Of a stretch of DNA of 64,000 bases, positions 42,893 to 50,936 are shown in pieces. The stretch comes from an uncultured Bacteroidales bacterium (GTDB taxonomy: Bacteria > Bacteroidota > Bacteroidia > Bacteroidales > UBA932), in assembly GCA_900319485.1 (NCBI GenBank), contig ONOQ01000002.1, forward strand, positions 42,503 through 106,502, written 5' to 3'. Position numbers and translations under genes: made by a program. Position 1 is the stretch's first letter. Every line of letters starts with the position of its first letter. The notes beneath the pieces are model-generated. The model did not search any database, was not told the origin of the DNA, and saw only the letters and a list, made by a program, of their open reading frames with translations.

Positions 42893-44820
42893 AGACGGGA
42901 CAAAGACTCAGGAGTTCGCTTTCTGCAAGGATCAGTCTCTGGACGGTCCTGTTTGCCGCAATCGTGTTCATAATCTCCATTTCCGTGGTGGCCTTCCGTT
43001 CCCGCAACGCCGTGAGGGAAGAGGCCATAAAAGGCGCCAACAGGGTGCTTGAGAACACCGTCCTCCGCACAAACTACATCCTGGAAGACGTGGAGGACCT
43101 TGCAAACAACCTTGAATGGCTGGTCCTCAAGGATCTGGACAACCCGGATGCAATGATGGAGTATTCCCACAACATCGTCCAGAACAACACCATCCTGAAC
43201 GGCTGCTCCATATCCTTCGAGCCCTATTTCTACCCTGAGAAGGGACAATACTTCAGCGCGTACTCCAACAACAACGGCAGGTACGTGTACACTATGCAGG
43301 AGGGATCGGACAACTACCAGTATTTCTACCTCAACTGGTATATGCTCCCAAAACTCCTGATGCAGCCCTGCTGGACTGAGCCCTACACGGACCAGGAGGA
43401 GGGGGACGAAGCCACTATGAACCTGGAGATGAACGTCTCCTACTGCAAGCCCATAATCGGCAATGACGGCAATTTCATCGGCGTCATATCCCTTGACATA
43501 TCGCTCAAATGGCTGTCGGAGACAATATCGGCCGTAAAGCCATATCCAAACGCGTACGCATTCCTGCTTGGCCGCGGCGGCTCCTACCTTGTGCACCCGG
43601 ACCCTCAGAAACTCTTCTATGAGTCCTTCTTCACCCCGGGGCTTGTAGACGCCCTCACCCCTGAGCAGAAGCAACTGGGAAAGGATATGCTTGAATGGAA
43701 GGAGGGCATTCGGAGGCTGGAAGTGGACGGAGATCCCAGTTTTGTCATTTTCAGGCCCCTCCTCACAACCGGGTGGAGCCTTGCCATAGTGTGCCCGGAG
43801 TCAGACATTTTCGGCGGGTTCAGGCGCTTCAGGAACACCCTCCTTCTCAGCCTCATCCTTGGGCTCATCCTGATGTTCCTGGTGATGTATTTCATCATCC
43901 ACCGTCAGATAAGGCCCCTCAGCAGGCTTGCCTCCCACGCGGAAACCATGGCTTCCGGAAACCTGGAAGTGGAACTCCCGCATATGAACAGGACCGATGA
44001 AATAGGCGTCCTCAACCGGGCGTTCCGCTATATGCAGGTGTCCCTTAGAAAGTATATCGACGAACTTACCACCGCCACGGCAAAGCGAGAGAGGATAGAG
44101 GGTGAACTCCAGATTGCCCGGGACATCCAGATGGGAATGGTCCCCAGCACTTTCCCCGCTTTCCCGGACAGGAAGGACATAGACCTTTACGCCTCCATGT
44201 CTCCCGCCAAGGAAGTTGGAGGAGACCTCTACGACTACTTCATAAAGGATCAGAACCTCTATTTTGCCGTTGCCGATGTAAGCGGCAAGGGCGTTCCCGC
44301 CAGTCTGTTCATGGCCGTCGTGAGGAACCTATTCCGCGTGGTTGGATCGGCAGGCCTGCCTCCGGAAGAGATAGCCCGCCAGATCAACAACACCGTGTCC
44401 GAGGACAATGAGCAGTTAATGTTCATCACTATGTTCATCGGCCGTATAAACCTTGAGGACGGCAGCCTCAGTTTCTGCAACTGCGGCCACAATCCTCCGG
44501 TGCTCCTGAAGGAAAAGCCCGTATTTATGGAGTGCGAGCCAAACGTTCCGCTTGGCATAGCCCCGGGATTCCAGTTCAAGGGCCAGAGCATCCGGAATTT
44601 CCGCGGCACGCCCATCCTGCTTTACACGGACGGCCTCAACGAGGCTGAGAATTCAGCCCACGAGGAACTTGGCAATGAGCGTCTCCTCCAGAGCCTTGCC
44701 GCCAATCCTTTCAAGGACGCGGAGGCAACGGTGCAGTTGCTCCAGGGGGTTGTATCGGCCCACGTTGGAGACGCGGAGCAGAGCGACGACCTAACCCTCC
44801 TATGCATAGACATCAAATAA
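42889..44820 (+). CDS. membrane receptor with Cache, HAMP and SpoIIE/PP2C phosphatase domains
   Basis: A 643-residue protein. TM1 (about 15-36) is followed by a periplasmic double-Cache-like sensor (about 40-300: FSAYSNNNGRYVYTM, VIGVISLDISLKW-type strand). TM2 is about 305-328 and a HAMP domain follows (RQIRPLSRLASHAETMASGN). A short linker (ELQIARDIQMGMVPSTFPAF) leads to a SpoIIE phosphatase domain with FAVADVSGKGVPASLFMA, FCNCGHNPP and LLYTDGLNEAEN, the Mn-binding acidic residues. It would dephosphorylate a Ser/Thr phosphoprotein, often an anti-sigma antagonist, in response to a periplasmic ligand. No STAS or anti-sigma partner lies in the window. The coupled NMT1 gene suggests the input. 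Confidence 0.9.
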   Translation: MKTGQRLRSSLSARISLWTVLFAAIVFIISISVVAFRSRNAVREEAIKGANRVLENTVLRTNYILEDVEDLANNLEWLVLKDLDNPDAMMEYSHNIVQNNTILNGCSISFEPYFYPEKGQYFSAYSNNNGRYVYTMQEGSDNYQYFYLNWYMLPKLLMQPCWTEPYTDQEEGDEATMNLEMNVSYCKPIIGNDGNFIGVISLDISLKWLSETISAVKPYPNAYAFLLGRGGSYLVHPDPQKLFYESFFTPGLVDALTPEQKQLGKDMLEWKEGIRRLEVDGDPSFVIFRPLLTTGWSLAIVCPESDIFGGFRRFRNTLLLSLILGLILMFLVMYFIIHRQIRPLSRLASHAETMASGNLEVELPHMNRTDEIGVLNRAFRYMQVSLRKYIDELTTATAKRERIEGELQIARDIQMGMVPSTFPAFPDRKDIDLYASMSPAKEVGGDLYDYFIKDQNLYFAVADVSGKGVPASLFMAVVRNLFRVVGSAGLPPEEIARQINNTVSEDNEQLMFITMFIGRINLEDGSLSFCNCGHNPPVLLKEKPVFMECEPNVPLGIAPGFQFKGQSIRNFRGTPILLYTDGLNEAENSAHEELGNERLLQSLAANPFKDAEATVQLLQGVVSAHVGDAEQSDDLTLLCIDIK

Positions 44821-45887
44821 TGAAACTCTGTTTAATTGCACTCTCTCTCCTTGCAGCCGTTTCCTGCGGCCCCGCAAAACCATCTCTGAAGGAAAGGATT
44901 GACGCCGCCGTGGATTCCACCCTGGCATCCTACACTCTTGAAGAGAAGGTGTGGCAGATATTTATGGTGGGAACCCAGGAACTCCAGGACAGCCTCTGCC
45001 CGGTTGGCGGGGTTATCCTCTTCGGCTACGACGTAAAGGATTCGGCGAGGCTTGTCCACCTTACCGACAGCCTCCACGCCCTTCCGGGAAGCCCGCTCAT
45101 CTCCATCGACGAAGAAGGCGGAAGGGTAGCGCGTATCGGCCGGAACAAGGCATTCAATGTGCCCCGGATCCCCGCAATGAGCCAGGCTTCCGGCACGGAG
45201 GATGCGTATAGGTTCGGCAATACTATCGGCCGGTATCTTGCCCTTTACGGGATAGACATCGATTTTGCTCCTGTGGCCGATGTAAACACCAATCCGCAGA
45301 ACCCGGTGATTGGCGACAGGGCGTTTTCCGATGATCCTTCGGATGCCGCAGAAAAGGTGGTAAAATACCTCCAGGGCCTTTCAGATGCTGGAATCTATGG
45401 CTGCATCAAGCACTTCCCCGGCCACGGAGACACCCAGACGGACTCACACTTCGGCTATGCCCAGAGCCTCAAGACCTGGGAGGAACTCCTCACCTGCGAG
45501 ATGATTCCCTTCAAGGCCGGAATTGAGGCAGGGACTCCGCTTGTTATGACGGCGCATATAGCGGTGCCCTCCGTAACCGGCTCCAATGTTCCTTCAACGC
45601 TGTCTCCCCTTATGCTTAAGGAAAAACTCCGCGGGGAACTTGGCTATGACGGGATAATCATCACTGACGCCCTCAGGATGGGCGCCATTTCAAAGGAGTA
45701 CTCTTCCGGTGAAGCCGCTGCTTTAGCCTTCATCGCCGGGGCCGATATCCTCCTTCTCCCGGAGAATCCCCTTGAGGCATTCCAGGGGGTTATGGGCGCA
45801 ATTGAGGACGGAAGGATCACGGAGGAGCGCCTGGACAGGAGCGTCCGCCGCATACTTGAATTGAAATTTTCCAAATCCATAAACTGA
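44820..45887 (+). CDS. GH3 beta-N-acetylhexosaminidase (NagZ-type) lipoprotein
   Basis: A 355-residue protein whose ATG overlaps the TAA of the SpoIIE gene by one base, so translation is coupled. A lipobox ([10 protein letters not shown]) makes it an envelope protein, unlike cytosolic NagZ. GH3 motifs: [51 protein letters not shown] (the Asp208-His210 acid/base dyad of NagZ) and [11 protein letters not shown] (nucleophile Asp283). It should release terminal beta-GlcNAc, from peptidoglycan fragments or host glycans. Its place in the NMT1-SpoIIE operon suggests a link between the sensed ligand and GlcNAc-containing material; this is inferred. Confidence 0.88.
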   Translation: MKLCLIALSLLAAVSCGPAKPSLKERIDAAVDSTLASYTLEEKVWQIFMVGTQELQDSLCPVGGVILFGYDVKDSARLVHLTDSLHALPGSPLISIDEEGGRVARIGRNKAFNVPRIPAMSQASGTEDAYRFGNTIGRYLALYGIDIDFAPVADVNTNPQNPVIGDRAFSDDPSDAAEKVVKYLQGLSDAGIYGCIKHFPGHGDTQTDSHFGYAQSLKTWEELLTCEMIPFKAGIEAGTPLVMTAHIAVPSVTGSNVPSTLSPLMLKEKLRGELGYDGIIITDALRMGAISKEYSSGEAAALAFIAGADILLLPENPLEAFQGVMGAIEDGRITEERLDRSVRRILELKFSKSIN

Positions 45888-45888
45888 T

Positions 45889-47301
45889 ATGTCAGAAAAA
45901 CTTTTCAGGGTCGAGAGTGACCTTATCGGAGAACTCCAGGTTCCCGTTGACGCGTACTACGGTGTCCAGACACAGCGCGCCATCAACAATTACAAGATCT
46001 CCAACACGCATATGTGCGACTATCCGGAGTACATCATCGCAATTGCATACGTCAAGATGGCCGCGGCAGAGGCAAATGCCCGCCTTGGCGTGCTTGACCG
46101 TGGAATTGCCGATGCTATCGTAGCCGCCTGCAAGGAGATTGTGGGAGGCAAACTCTGGGACCAGTTCCCCGTGGATATGATGCAGGGCGGCGCCGGCACA
46201 TCCGTTAATATGAACGCCAACGAGGTAATTGCAAACCGCGCCCTGGAACTTATGGGCCACAAGAAGGGCGAATACCAGTTCTGCTCCCCCAACGACCACG
46301 TTAACTGCGCCCAGTCCACAAACGACGCCTATCCCACAGCGTTCCGCTACACATTCGTGCGTATGAACCGCAACCTGGTGAAGGCCCTGGAGGCCCTGAT
46401 TGAGGCTTTCCGCGCAAAGGGTGACGAGTTTGCCGATGTCCTCAAGATGGGCCGCACGCAACTTCAGGATGCCGTCCCCATGACTTCCGGCCAGGAATTC
46501 CACGCCTTTGCAACCAATCTCAAGGAAGAACTTGCAAACCTTGAGAGGAACGTGGTCCTGCTGAAGGAAATCAATATGGGCGGAACGGCCATCGGCACAG
46601 GCCTCAACGCCGTTCCCGGCTTTGCGGAACTGTGCACTTCCCTTATGAGCGAGTTCACGGGTGACAAGTTTGAAGTGGCCGAAGACCTTGTGGAGGCAAC
46701 CCCCGATACCGGCGCTTACGTGAGTTATTCCGCTGCCCTCAAAAGGCTTGCCGTTAAACTCTCCAAGATATGCAATGACCTAAGGCTAATGGCTTCAGGT
46801 CCCCGCTGCGGCCTTCACGAGATAAATCTCCCTGCAATGGCTCCCGGCTCATCCATTATGCCCGGCAAGGTGAACCCCGTTATCCCGGAGGTTACCAACC
46901 AGGTGTGCTTCAAGGTTATCGGCAACGATACCACCGTGGCATTCGCCGCCGAAGCCGGTCAGTTGCAACTCAACGTTATGGAGCCCGTCATCGCAGAGTC
47001 CATCCTTGAAAGCCAGACCTGGCTCACCAACGCAATGAACACCCTGCGTGAAAAGTGCATCGTGGGCATCACCGTGAACGCAGAGCATTGCTACAATATG
47101 GTGAAGAACTCCATCGGCATTGTTACCGCCCTTAATCCCTACATCGGCTACAAGGCTTCCACCAAGGTTGCCAAGGAGGCCCTGGAAACAGGCGGCAGCG
47201 TTTATGACCTTGTGCTGGAGCACGGCCTTATGACCAAGGAGAAACTTGACGAGGCCCTGGATCCCGCCGCGATGACAAAGCCGCACGAGCTTCTGAAATA
47301 A
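45889..47301 (+). CDS. aspA: aspartate ammonia-lyase
   Basis: A 470-residue cytosolic enzyme of the fumarase II/aspartase superfamily. It begins with [20 protein letters not shown]. It has the substrate-site segments [34 protein letters not shown] and [18 protein letters not shown], and the flexible signature loop [11 protein letters not shown] near residue 325. It converts aspartate to fumarate and ammonia. It starts 1 nt after the GH3 stop. The class I fumarase gene lies a few kilobases away on the other strand, so the two enzymes could link aspartate, fumarate and malate for anaerobic fumarate respiration. Confidence 0.96.
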   Translation: MSEKLFRVESDLIGELQVPVDAYYGVQTQRAINNYKISNTHMCDYPEYIIAIAYVKMAAAEANARLGVLDRGIADAIVAACKEIVGGKLWDQFPVDMMQGGAGTSVNMNANEVIANRALELMGHKKGEYQFCSPNDHVNCAQSTNDAYPTAFRYTFVRMNRNLVKALEALIEAFRAKGDEFADVLKMGRTQLQDAVPMTSGQEFHAFATNLKEELANLERNVVLLKEINMGGTAIGTGLNAVPGFAELCTSLMSEFTGDKFEVAEDLVEATPDTGAYVSYSAALKRLAVKLSKICNDLRLMASGPRCGLHEINLPAMAPGSSIMPGKVNPVIPEVTNQVCFKVIGNDTTVAFAAEAGQLQLNVMEPVIAESILESQTWLTNAMNTLREKCIVGITVNAEHCYNMVKNSIGIVTALNPYIGYKASTKVAKEALETGGSVYDLVLEHGLMTKEKLDEALDPAAMTKPHELLK

Positions 47302-47320
47302 CTGATTTTCAGCGCTTTAG

Positions 47321-47358
47321 CAGTATAGCGGTGCACCGTACGGTGCACCGCTATACTG
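47321..47358. terminator. 38-bp perfect palindrome between convergent genes, possible bidirectional terminator
   Basis: Two 19-nt arms meeting at the 47339/47340 boundary are perfectly complementary. The centre is GGTGCACC-GTAC-GGTGCACC, so an 8-bp palindrome is itself repeated. It lies 20 nt after the aspA stop and 16 nt from the stop of the convergent lipoprotein gene. No long U-run follows on either side, so the terminator role is uncertain. Confidence 0.55.
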
Positions 47359-47373
47359 TCATTTAGCTGATAC

Positions 47374-48360
47374 TCAGCGGATTACAGGAAAAAGGTGGTA
47401 CTTTGCGCCGGGTTCCGGAGTGATGATCCGGGCTTCGGTCTTTGTGTCGTCCTTTGGGTCAAGATACTTGTACACAAGGGCTTTGCCGCTGGAGAGCCAG
47501 AATCCGCTCTCTTCTCCAAGGGCCGATGGCAGCAGCAGGGAGATGAATGTATGCTCAGTCTTGTGCATGAACGCCATGCTTGTCCGGTTGTTTACGCAGA
47601 CAAGGTCACAGTTGTCAAGCAGCCACTGCGCCTCCGATTCAGAAGGGTTGCACCACTTCAGACCGTAATGGACGGTAGAAAGGTCTACGCCGTCCACCCA
47701 CGGGAAAAGGGCGTTGTCATATACAAATTGATTTGCCCAGACAATTCCGTTGTCAAAAGGTTTTCTGCCTGAATCCTTTGTGCCGTATTCTCCTTCAATC
47801 TCATATAGGGGAGTGAGGCTTGACTTCTCCATATTAACCATAGCTATGCCCCACTGCTGCTTGTCAAGGTCAAGGCCGCTGTATGAGGCTGCCGACGGAT
47901 CATAAAAAGAAAACATCAGACCCTTTCCTTCCACTTGCATTCCGGGCATATTGGCGGACACGGTCATCATCTCTATTTTCCCCAGTCTGATGTCCTCTCC
48001 CACATACGTATTGCCGTTGAAATGGACCTCGCAGCCATAAGTGATGGGTTTATCAAAACTGATGGTGCGGGCCTTGGTGTCCAGCGTATATCCCACGGTA
48101 CGGTATGCTCCGGACGGAAACACCACGGTGGCTTTCCCGTCTTTGAATGTGAATTCCGCCGCAATGAGGTTGTCATCGGCATCCTTATAATGCATCCTGC
48201 CTATCTCCTGCTGGCCATAAGGGCCCTTGAAGCCGCTCACGGCCCATATCTGCCCTTCAAGGTCAAAGTCTTCATATCTGATGTCCAGCCCGAAAGGGTT
48301 CAGTCCGCTGCAGGCTGCTGCCATAAGGGCAGATATCAATACTGCTGTAATCTTATTCAT
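47374..48360 (-). CDS. hypothetical lipoprotein
   Basis: A 328-residue protein. The start MNKITAVLISALMAAACSG gives a lipoprotein signal; 24 in-frame residues upstream overlap the promoter and are dropped. The body is beta-rich with repeated edge strands (FDLEGQIWAVSGFKGPYGQQ, IAAEFTFKDGKATVVFPSGA, GCEVHFNGNTYVG). It ends in KYHLFPVIR. I do not recognise a family. It is monocistronic, with its own strong promoter, and converges on aspA. Confidence 0.6.
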   Translation of the reverse strand: MNKITAVLISALMAAACSGLNPFGLDIRYEDFDLEGQIWAVSGFKGPYGQQEIGRMHYKDADDNLIAAEFTFKDGKATVVFPSGAYRTVGYTLDTKARTISFDKPITYGCEVHFNGNTYVGEDIRLGKIEMMTVSANMPGMQVEGKGLMFSFYDPSAASYSGLDLDKQQWGIAMVNMEKSSLTPLYEIEGEYGTKDSGRKPFDNGIVWANQFVYDNALFPWVDGVDLSTVHYGLKWCNPSESEAQWLLDNCDLVCVNNRTSMAFMHKTEHTFISLLLPSALGEESGFWLSSGKALVYKYLDPKDDTKTEARIITPEPGAKYHLFPVIR

Positions 48361-48387
48361 ATTATCATTTCTGAAGTCCGTATAATG

Positions 48388-48395
48388 CAAAGATA
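48388..48395 (-). promoter_or_regulatory. -7 box of the hypothetical lipoprotein gene
   Basis: TATCTTTG on the minus strand within TTTTTTGCTATCTTTGC, 27 nt before the ATG at 48360. It lies 11 nt after the stop of the TIGR02757 gene. Confidence 0.65.
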
Positions 48396-48406
48396 GCAAA
48401 AAAGGG

Positions 48407-49129
48407 TTAGCCTGCTGAGACGCCTTCCCCAAACAGGGCGAAGTCTCCTCTGAGGGGATCGTCCGGGAAAATCTGCGCCAGGCGGGCGGTGAGGCGCTGC
48501 GCGGCGGCCATAGAGGCGGTTTTTGAGGAGAGCAGCCCCAGCCGGACGCTCTGCTGAAGGACGTGGGTGTCCATGGGCATAATTAGCGTGCGTTTATCAA
48601 TTTGCGGGGCCCAGAGACCAAGGTCTACGGGAGAGCCGTCACGGACCATCCAGCGGAGAAACATACACACCCTCTTGCAGGCCGATGATGTGTCCTTGGG
48701 CACCGGTGCCGTGTCCCCGAACCAGCGGGTTATGGCATCCACGGCCTCGATGCCTGTTGCGGAACCAACGTAAGCGCCCAGCGTGCCGTAGCCGTCAAGG
48801 AGGCGGCGGTAGGATTCAAGGAAAGCGCAGACATCGGCCACGGTATAAAGCCTGTAGTAACAGGCGGAGGAATCGGCGGGTAAATCGGCCCTAAATGCCC
48901 CTGAACGCACCCATCGGTCCATATCTCCGCTGGCGCGCTCAAGCAGCCAGCCTATCTTTGGCATAAACTGCGCGCGGGAGCCGTACGCCAGGGCCTGTGC
49001 TACAAAGGCCGTTGCCTCCTGGTTGGCCGCCCCTTCAACCTGATGCATCCACCAGGATGGGTCTCCTTCAATGAAAGAGGGAGTCTCGTACTTTGCGGCG
49101 AGCTCCCTCAGTAAAGCGTCTACACTCAT
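48407..49129 (-). CDS. TIGR02757/DUF2400 family protein
   Basis: A 240-residue protein with family features: YETPSFIEGDPSWWMHQ (usually DPI/DPV then a repeat near the N-terminus), AFVAQALAYGSRAQF, SSACKRVCMFLRWMVRDGSPVDLGLW and LIMPMDTHVLQQSVRLGLL. The helical core resembles HhH-GPD DNA glycosylases, but no activity is established to my knowledge. Its ATG directly abuts the fumarase TAA, so it is the second gene of that transcript. Confidence 0.85.
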   Translation of the reverse strand: MSVDALLRELAAKYETPSFIEGDPSWWMHQVEGAANQEATAFVAQALAYGSRAQFMPKIGWLLERASGDMDRWVRSGAFRADLPADSSACYYRLYTVADVCAFLESYRRLLDGYGTLGAYVGSATGIEAVDAITRWFGDTAPVPKDTSSACKRVCMFLRWMVRDGSPVDLGLWAPQIDKRTLIMPMDTHVLQQSVRLGLLSSKTASMAAAQRLTARLAQIFPDDPLRGDFALFGEGVSAG

Positions 49130-50758
49130 TTAAAGGCCGATACTCTTGAAGAAATCGTTACCCTTGTCATCTACCAGGATGAAGGCCGGGAAGTCTTCCA
49201 CGGTGATCTTCCAGATGGCTTCCATGCCAAGTTCAGGGTATTCCACGCATTCTATGCTGCGGATGCTGCTCTGGGAAAGCACTGCAGCCACGCCGCCGAT
49301 TGTTCCAAGGTAGAAGCCGCCGTGCTTCTGACAGGCATCGGTTACCACCTTTGAGCGGTTGCCCTTTGCAATCATCACAAGGGATGCGCCGTGGTCCTGG
49401 AATTCATCCACGTAAGGGTCCATACGGTTTGCAGTGGTGGGGCCCATGGAGCCGCAGGGGTATCCGGCAGGAGTCTTTGCAGGGCCGGCATAGAGGATGG
49501 GATGGTCCTTGAAGTATGCGGGCATTCCTTCACCTGCATCCAGGCGGGCCTTGAGTTTTGCGTGGGCAATGTCACGGGCCACGATTATGGTTCCCTTAAG
49601 GTTCACGCGGGTACCTACGGCATATTTGGTAAGTTCTGCGCGCACTGCGTCAATACCCTTATCAAGGTCTATCTCAATCCCCTTGGGGCCTTCGCCGGGA
49701 CGGCGGAATTCCTCCGGGATGAGTTCTGAAGGGTTGGTGTCCATCTTCTCAATCCAAACGCCATCGGCATTGATCTTAGACTTGATGTTGCGGTCTGCGC
49801 TGCAACTTACACCCATGCCGATAGGGCAACTGGCGCCGTGCCTCGGGAGGCGTACAACGCGGATGTCGTGGGCCAGGTACTTGCCGCCAAACTGCGCTCC
49901 AAGGCCAATCTTCTGCGCTTCCTTCAGGAGTTTTTCCTCAAGGTCCAGATCACGGAAGGCGCGGCCGGTTTCGTCGCCGGTAGTGGGCAGGGCGTCGTAG
50001 AACTTGATGCTGGCAAGTTTTACTGTAAGGAGGTTTTTCTCGGCCGATGTTCCGCCTATCACAAACGCAATGTGGTAAGGCGGGCAGGCTGCCGTGCCAA
50101 GGGAACGCATCTTCTCCACCAGGAACGGGATGAGGGTACTCTCGTTCTGGATGGTGGCTTTGGTCATGGGGTAGAAGTAGGTTTTGTTGGCGCTGCCGCC
50201 GCCCTTTGCCACCATAATGAAGCGGTACTCGCTTCCTTGAGTGGCCTCAATGTCAATCTGGGCCGGGAGATTACACTTGGTGTTAACCTCATTGTACATA
50301 TCCAGGGGGGCGTTCTGGCTGTAGCGGAGATTCTCCTTGGTGTAGGTGTTGTATACGCCAAGGCTCAGGGCTTCCTCGTCCTCAAAGTCCGTCCACACGT
50401 GCTGGCCTTTCTCTCCGTGGATGATGGCCGTGCCGGTGTCCTGGCAGAACGGAAGCACGCCCTTTACGGAAGTCTCCGCGTTGCGAAGGAACTGCAGTGC
50501 CACGTATTTGTCGTTATCCGAGGCCTCGGGATCCTTAAGGATTGCGGCCACCTGCTCGTTGTGGGAGCGGCGAAGCATGAACTGGCAGTCGTGGAAAGAC
50601 TGCTGGGCTACCAGCGTAAGGGCCTCCGGAGATACCTCCAGGATGGTTTTGTCACCGAATTTGGAAGTTTTTACCAGTTTTTCAGATCCGGGAATCTTGT
50701 AATACTCCGTGGTGTCAGGGCCCAACTGGAACATGGGCGCATATTTGAATTCTGCCAT
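49130..50758 (-). CDS. fumA: class I (iron-sulfur) fumarate hydratase
   Basis: A 542-residue enzyme of the FumA/FumB type, with alpha and beta regions fused. The alpha part has the cluster Cys in [24 protein letters not shown] and the segment [16 protein letters not shown]. The beta part (from about 380) has [38 protein letters not shown] and [16 protein letters not shown]. It interconverts fumarate and malate using an oxygen-sensitive 4Fe-4S cluster, consistent with an anaerobe. The promoter is a TATATTTG box. FumA versus FumB usage cannot be told from sequence. Confidence 0.96.
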   Translation of the reverse strand: MAEFKYAPMFQLGPDTTEYYKIPGSEKLVKTSKFGDKTILEVSPEALTLVAQQSFHDCQFMLRRSHNEQVAAILKDPEASDNDKYVALQFLRNAETSVKGVLPFCQDTGTAIIHGEKGQHVWTDFEDEEALSLGVYNTYTKENLRYSQNAPLDMYNEVNTKCNLPAQIDIEATQGSEYRFIMVAKGGGSANKTYFYPMTKATIQNESTLIPFLVEKMRSLGTAACPPYHIAFVIGGTSAEKNLLTVKLASIKFYDALPTTGDETGRAFRDLDLEEKLLKEAQKIGLGAQFGGKYLAHDIRVVRLPRHGASCPIGMGVSCSADRNIKSKINADGVWIEKMDTNPSELIPEEFRRPGEGPKGIEIDLDKGIDAVRAELTKYAVGTRVNLKGTIIVARDIAHAKLKARLDAGEGMPAYFKDHPILYAGPAKTPAGYPCGSMGPTTANRMDPYVDEFQDHGASLVMIAKGNRSKVVTDACQKHGGFYLGTIGGVAAVLSQSSIRSIECVEYPELGMEAIWKITVEDFPAFILVDDKGNDFFKSIGL

Positions 50759-50781
50759 AATGGTTTTATTTGTTCAGTTTA

Positions 50782-50789
50782 CAAATATA
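50782..50789 (-). promoter_or_regulatory. -7 box of the fumarase gene
   Basis: TATATTTG on the minus strand, 23 nt before the ATG at 50758. Confidence 0.6.
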
Positions 50790-50864
50790 ACATTTTTACG
50801 GGAGGATTCCAATGCCGGCAGTGTTTGTGGAAGGCGTCTCCGCCGGCTAAGGCCGCCGCGTGCA

Positions 50865-50936
50865 ACAAAAATGGCCGATTTTGTTCCTCCAGCAGGTCTC
50901 GAGACCGCCGCGTGGCACAAAATCGGCCTTTTTTGT
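50865..50936. repeat. imperfect inverted repeat around GGCCGAT, with a central 12-bp palindrome
   Basis: Arm 50865-50884 and the reverse complement of 50917-50936 match at 19 of 20 bases, and each has GGCCGAT at its core. Between them is the perfect palindrome GGTCTCGAGACC (50895-50906). A direct repeat CCGCCGCGTG (50853-50862 and 50906-50915) precedes each arm. It could be a terminator or a REP-like element. The ISL3 element inserted at the outer edge of the right arm. Confidence 0.55.
50929..50936 (+). repeat. target-site duplication, left copy
   Basis: TTTTTTGT directly before the left end of the ISL3 element. It is identical to 52763-52770. Confidence 0.85.

Noticed and set aside
44820..45887. 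Cytosolic NagZ of peptidoglycan recycling
   Set aside because: A lipobox signal peptide is clear, so the protein is in the envelope; the cytosolic recycling role is unlikely.
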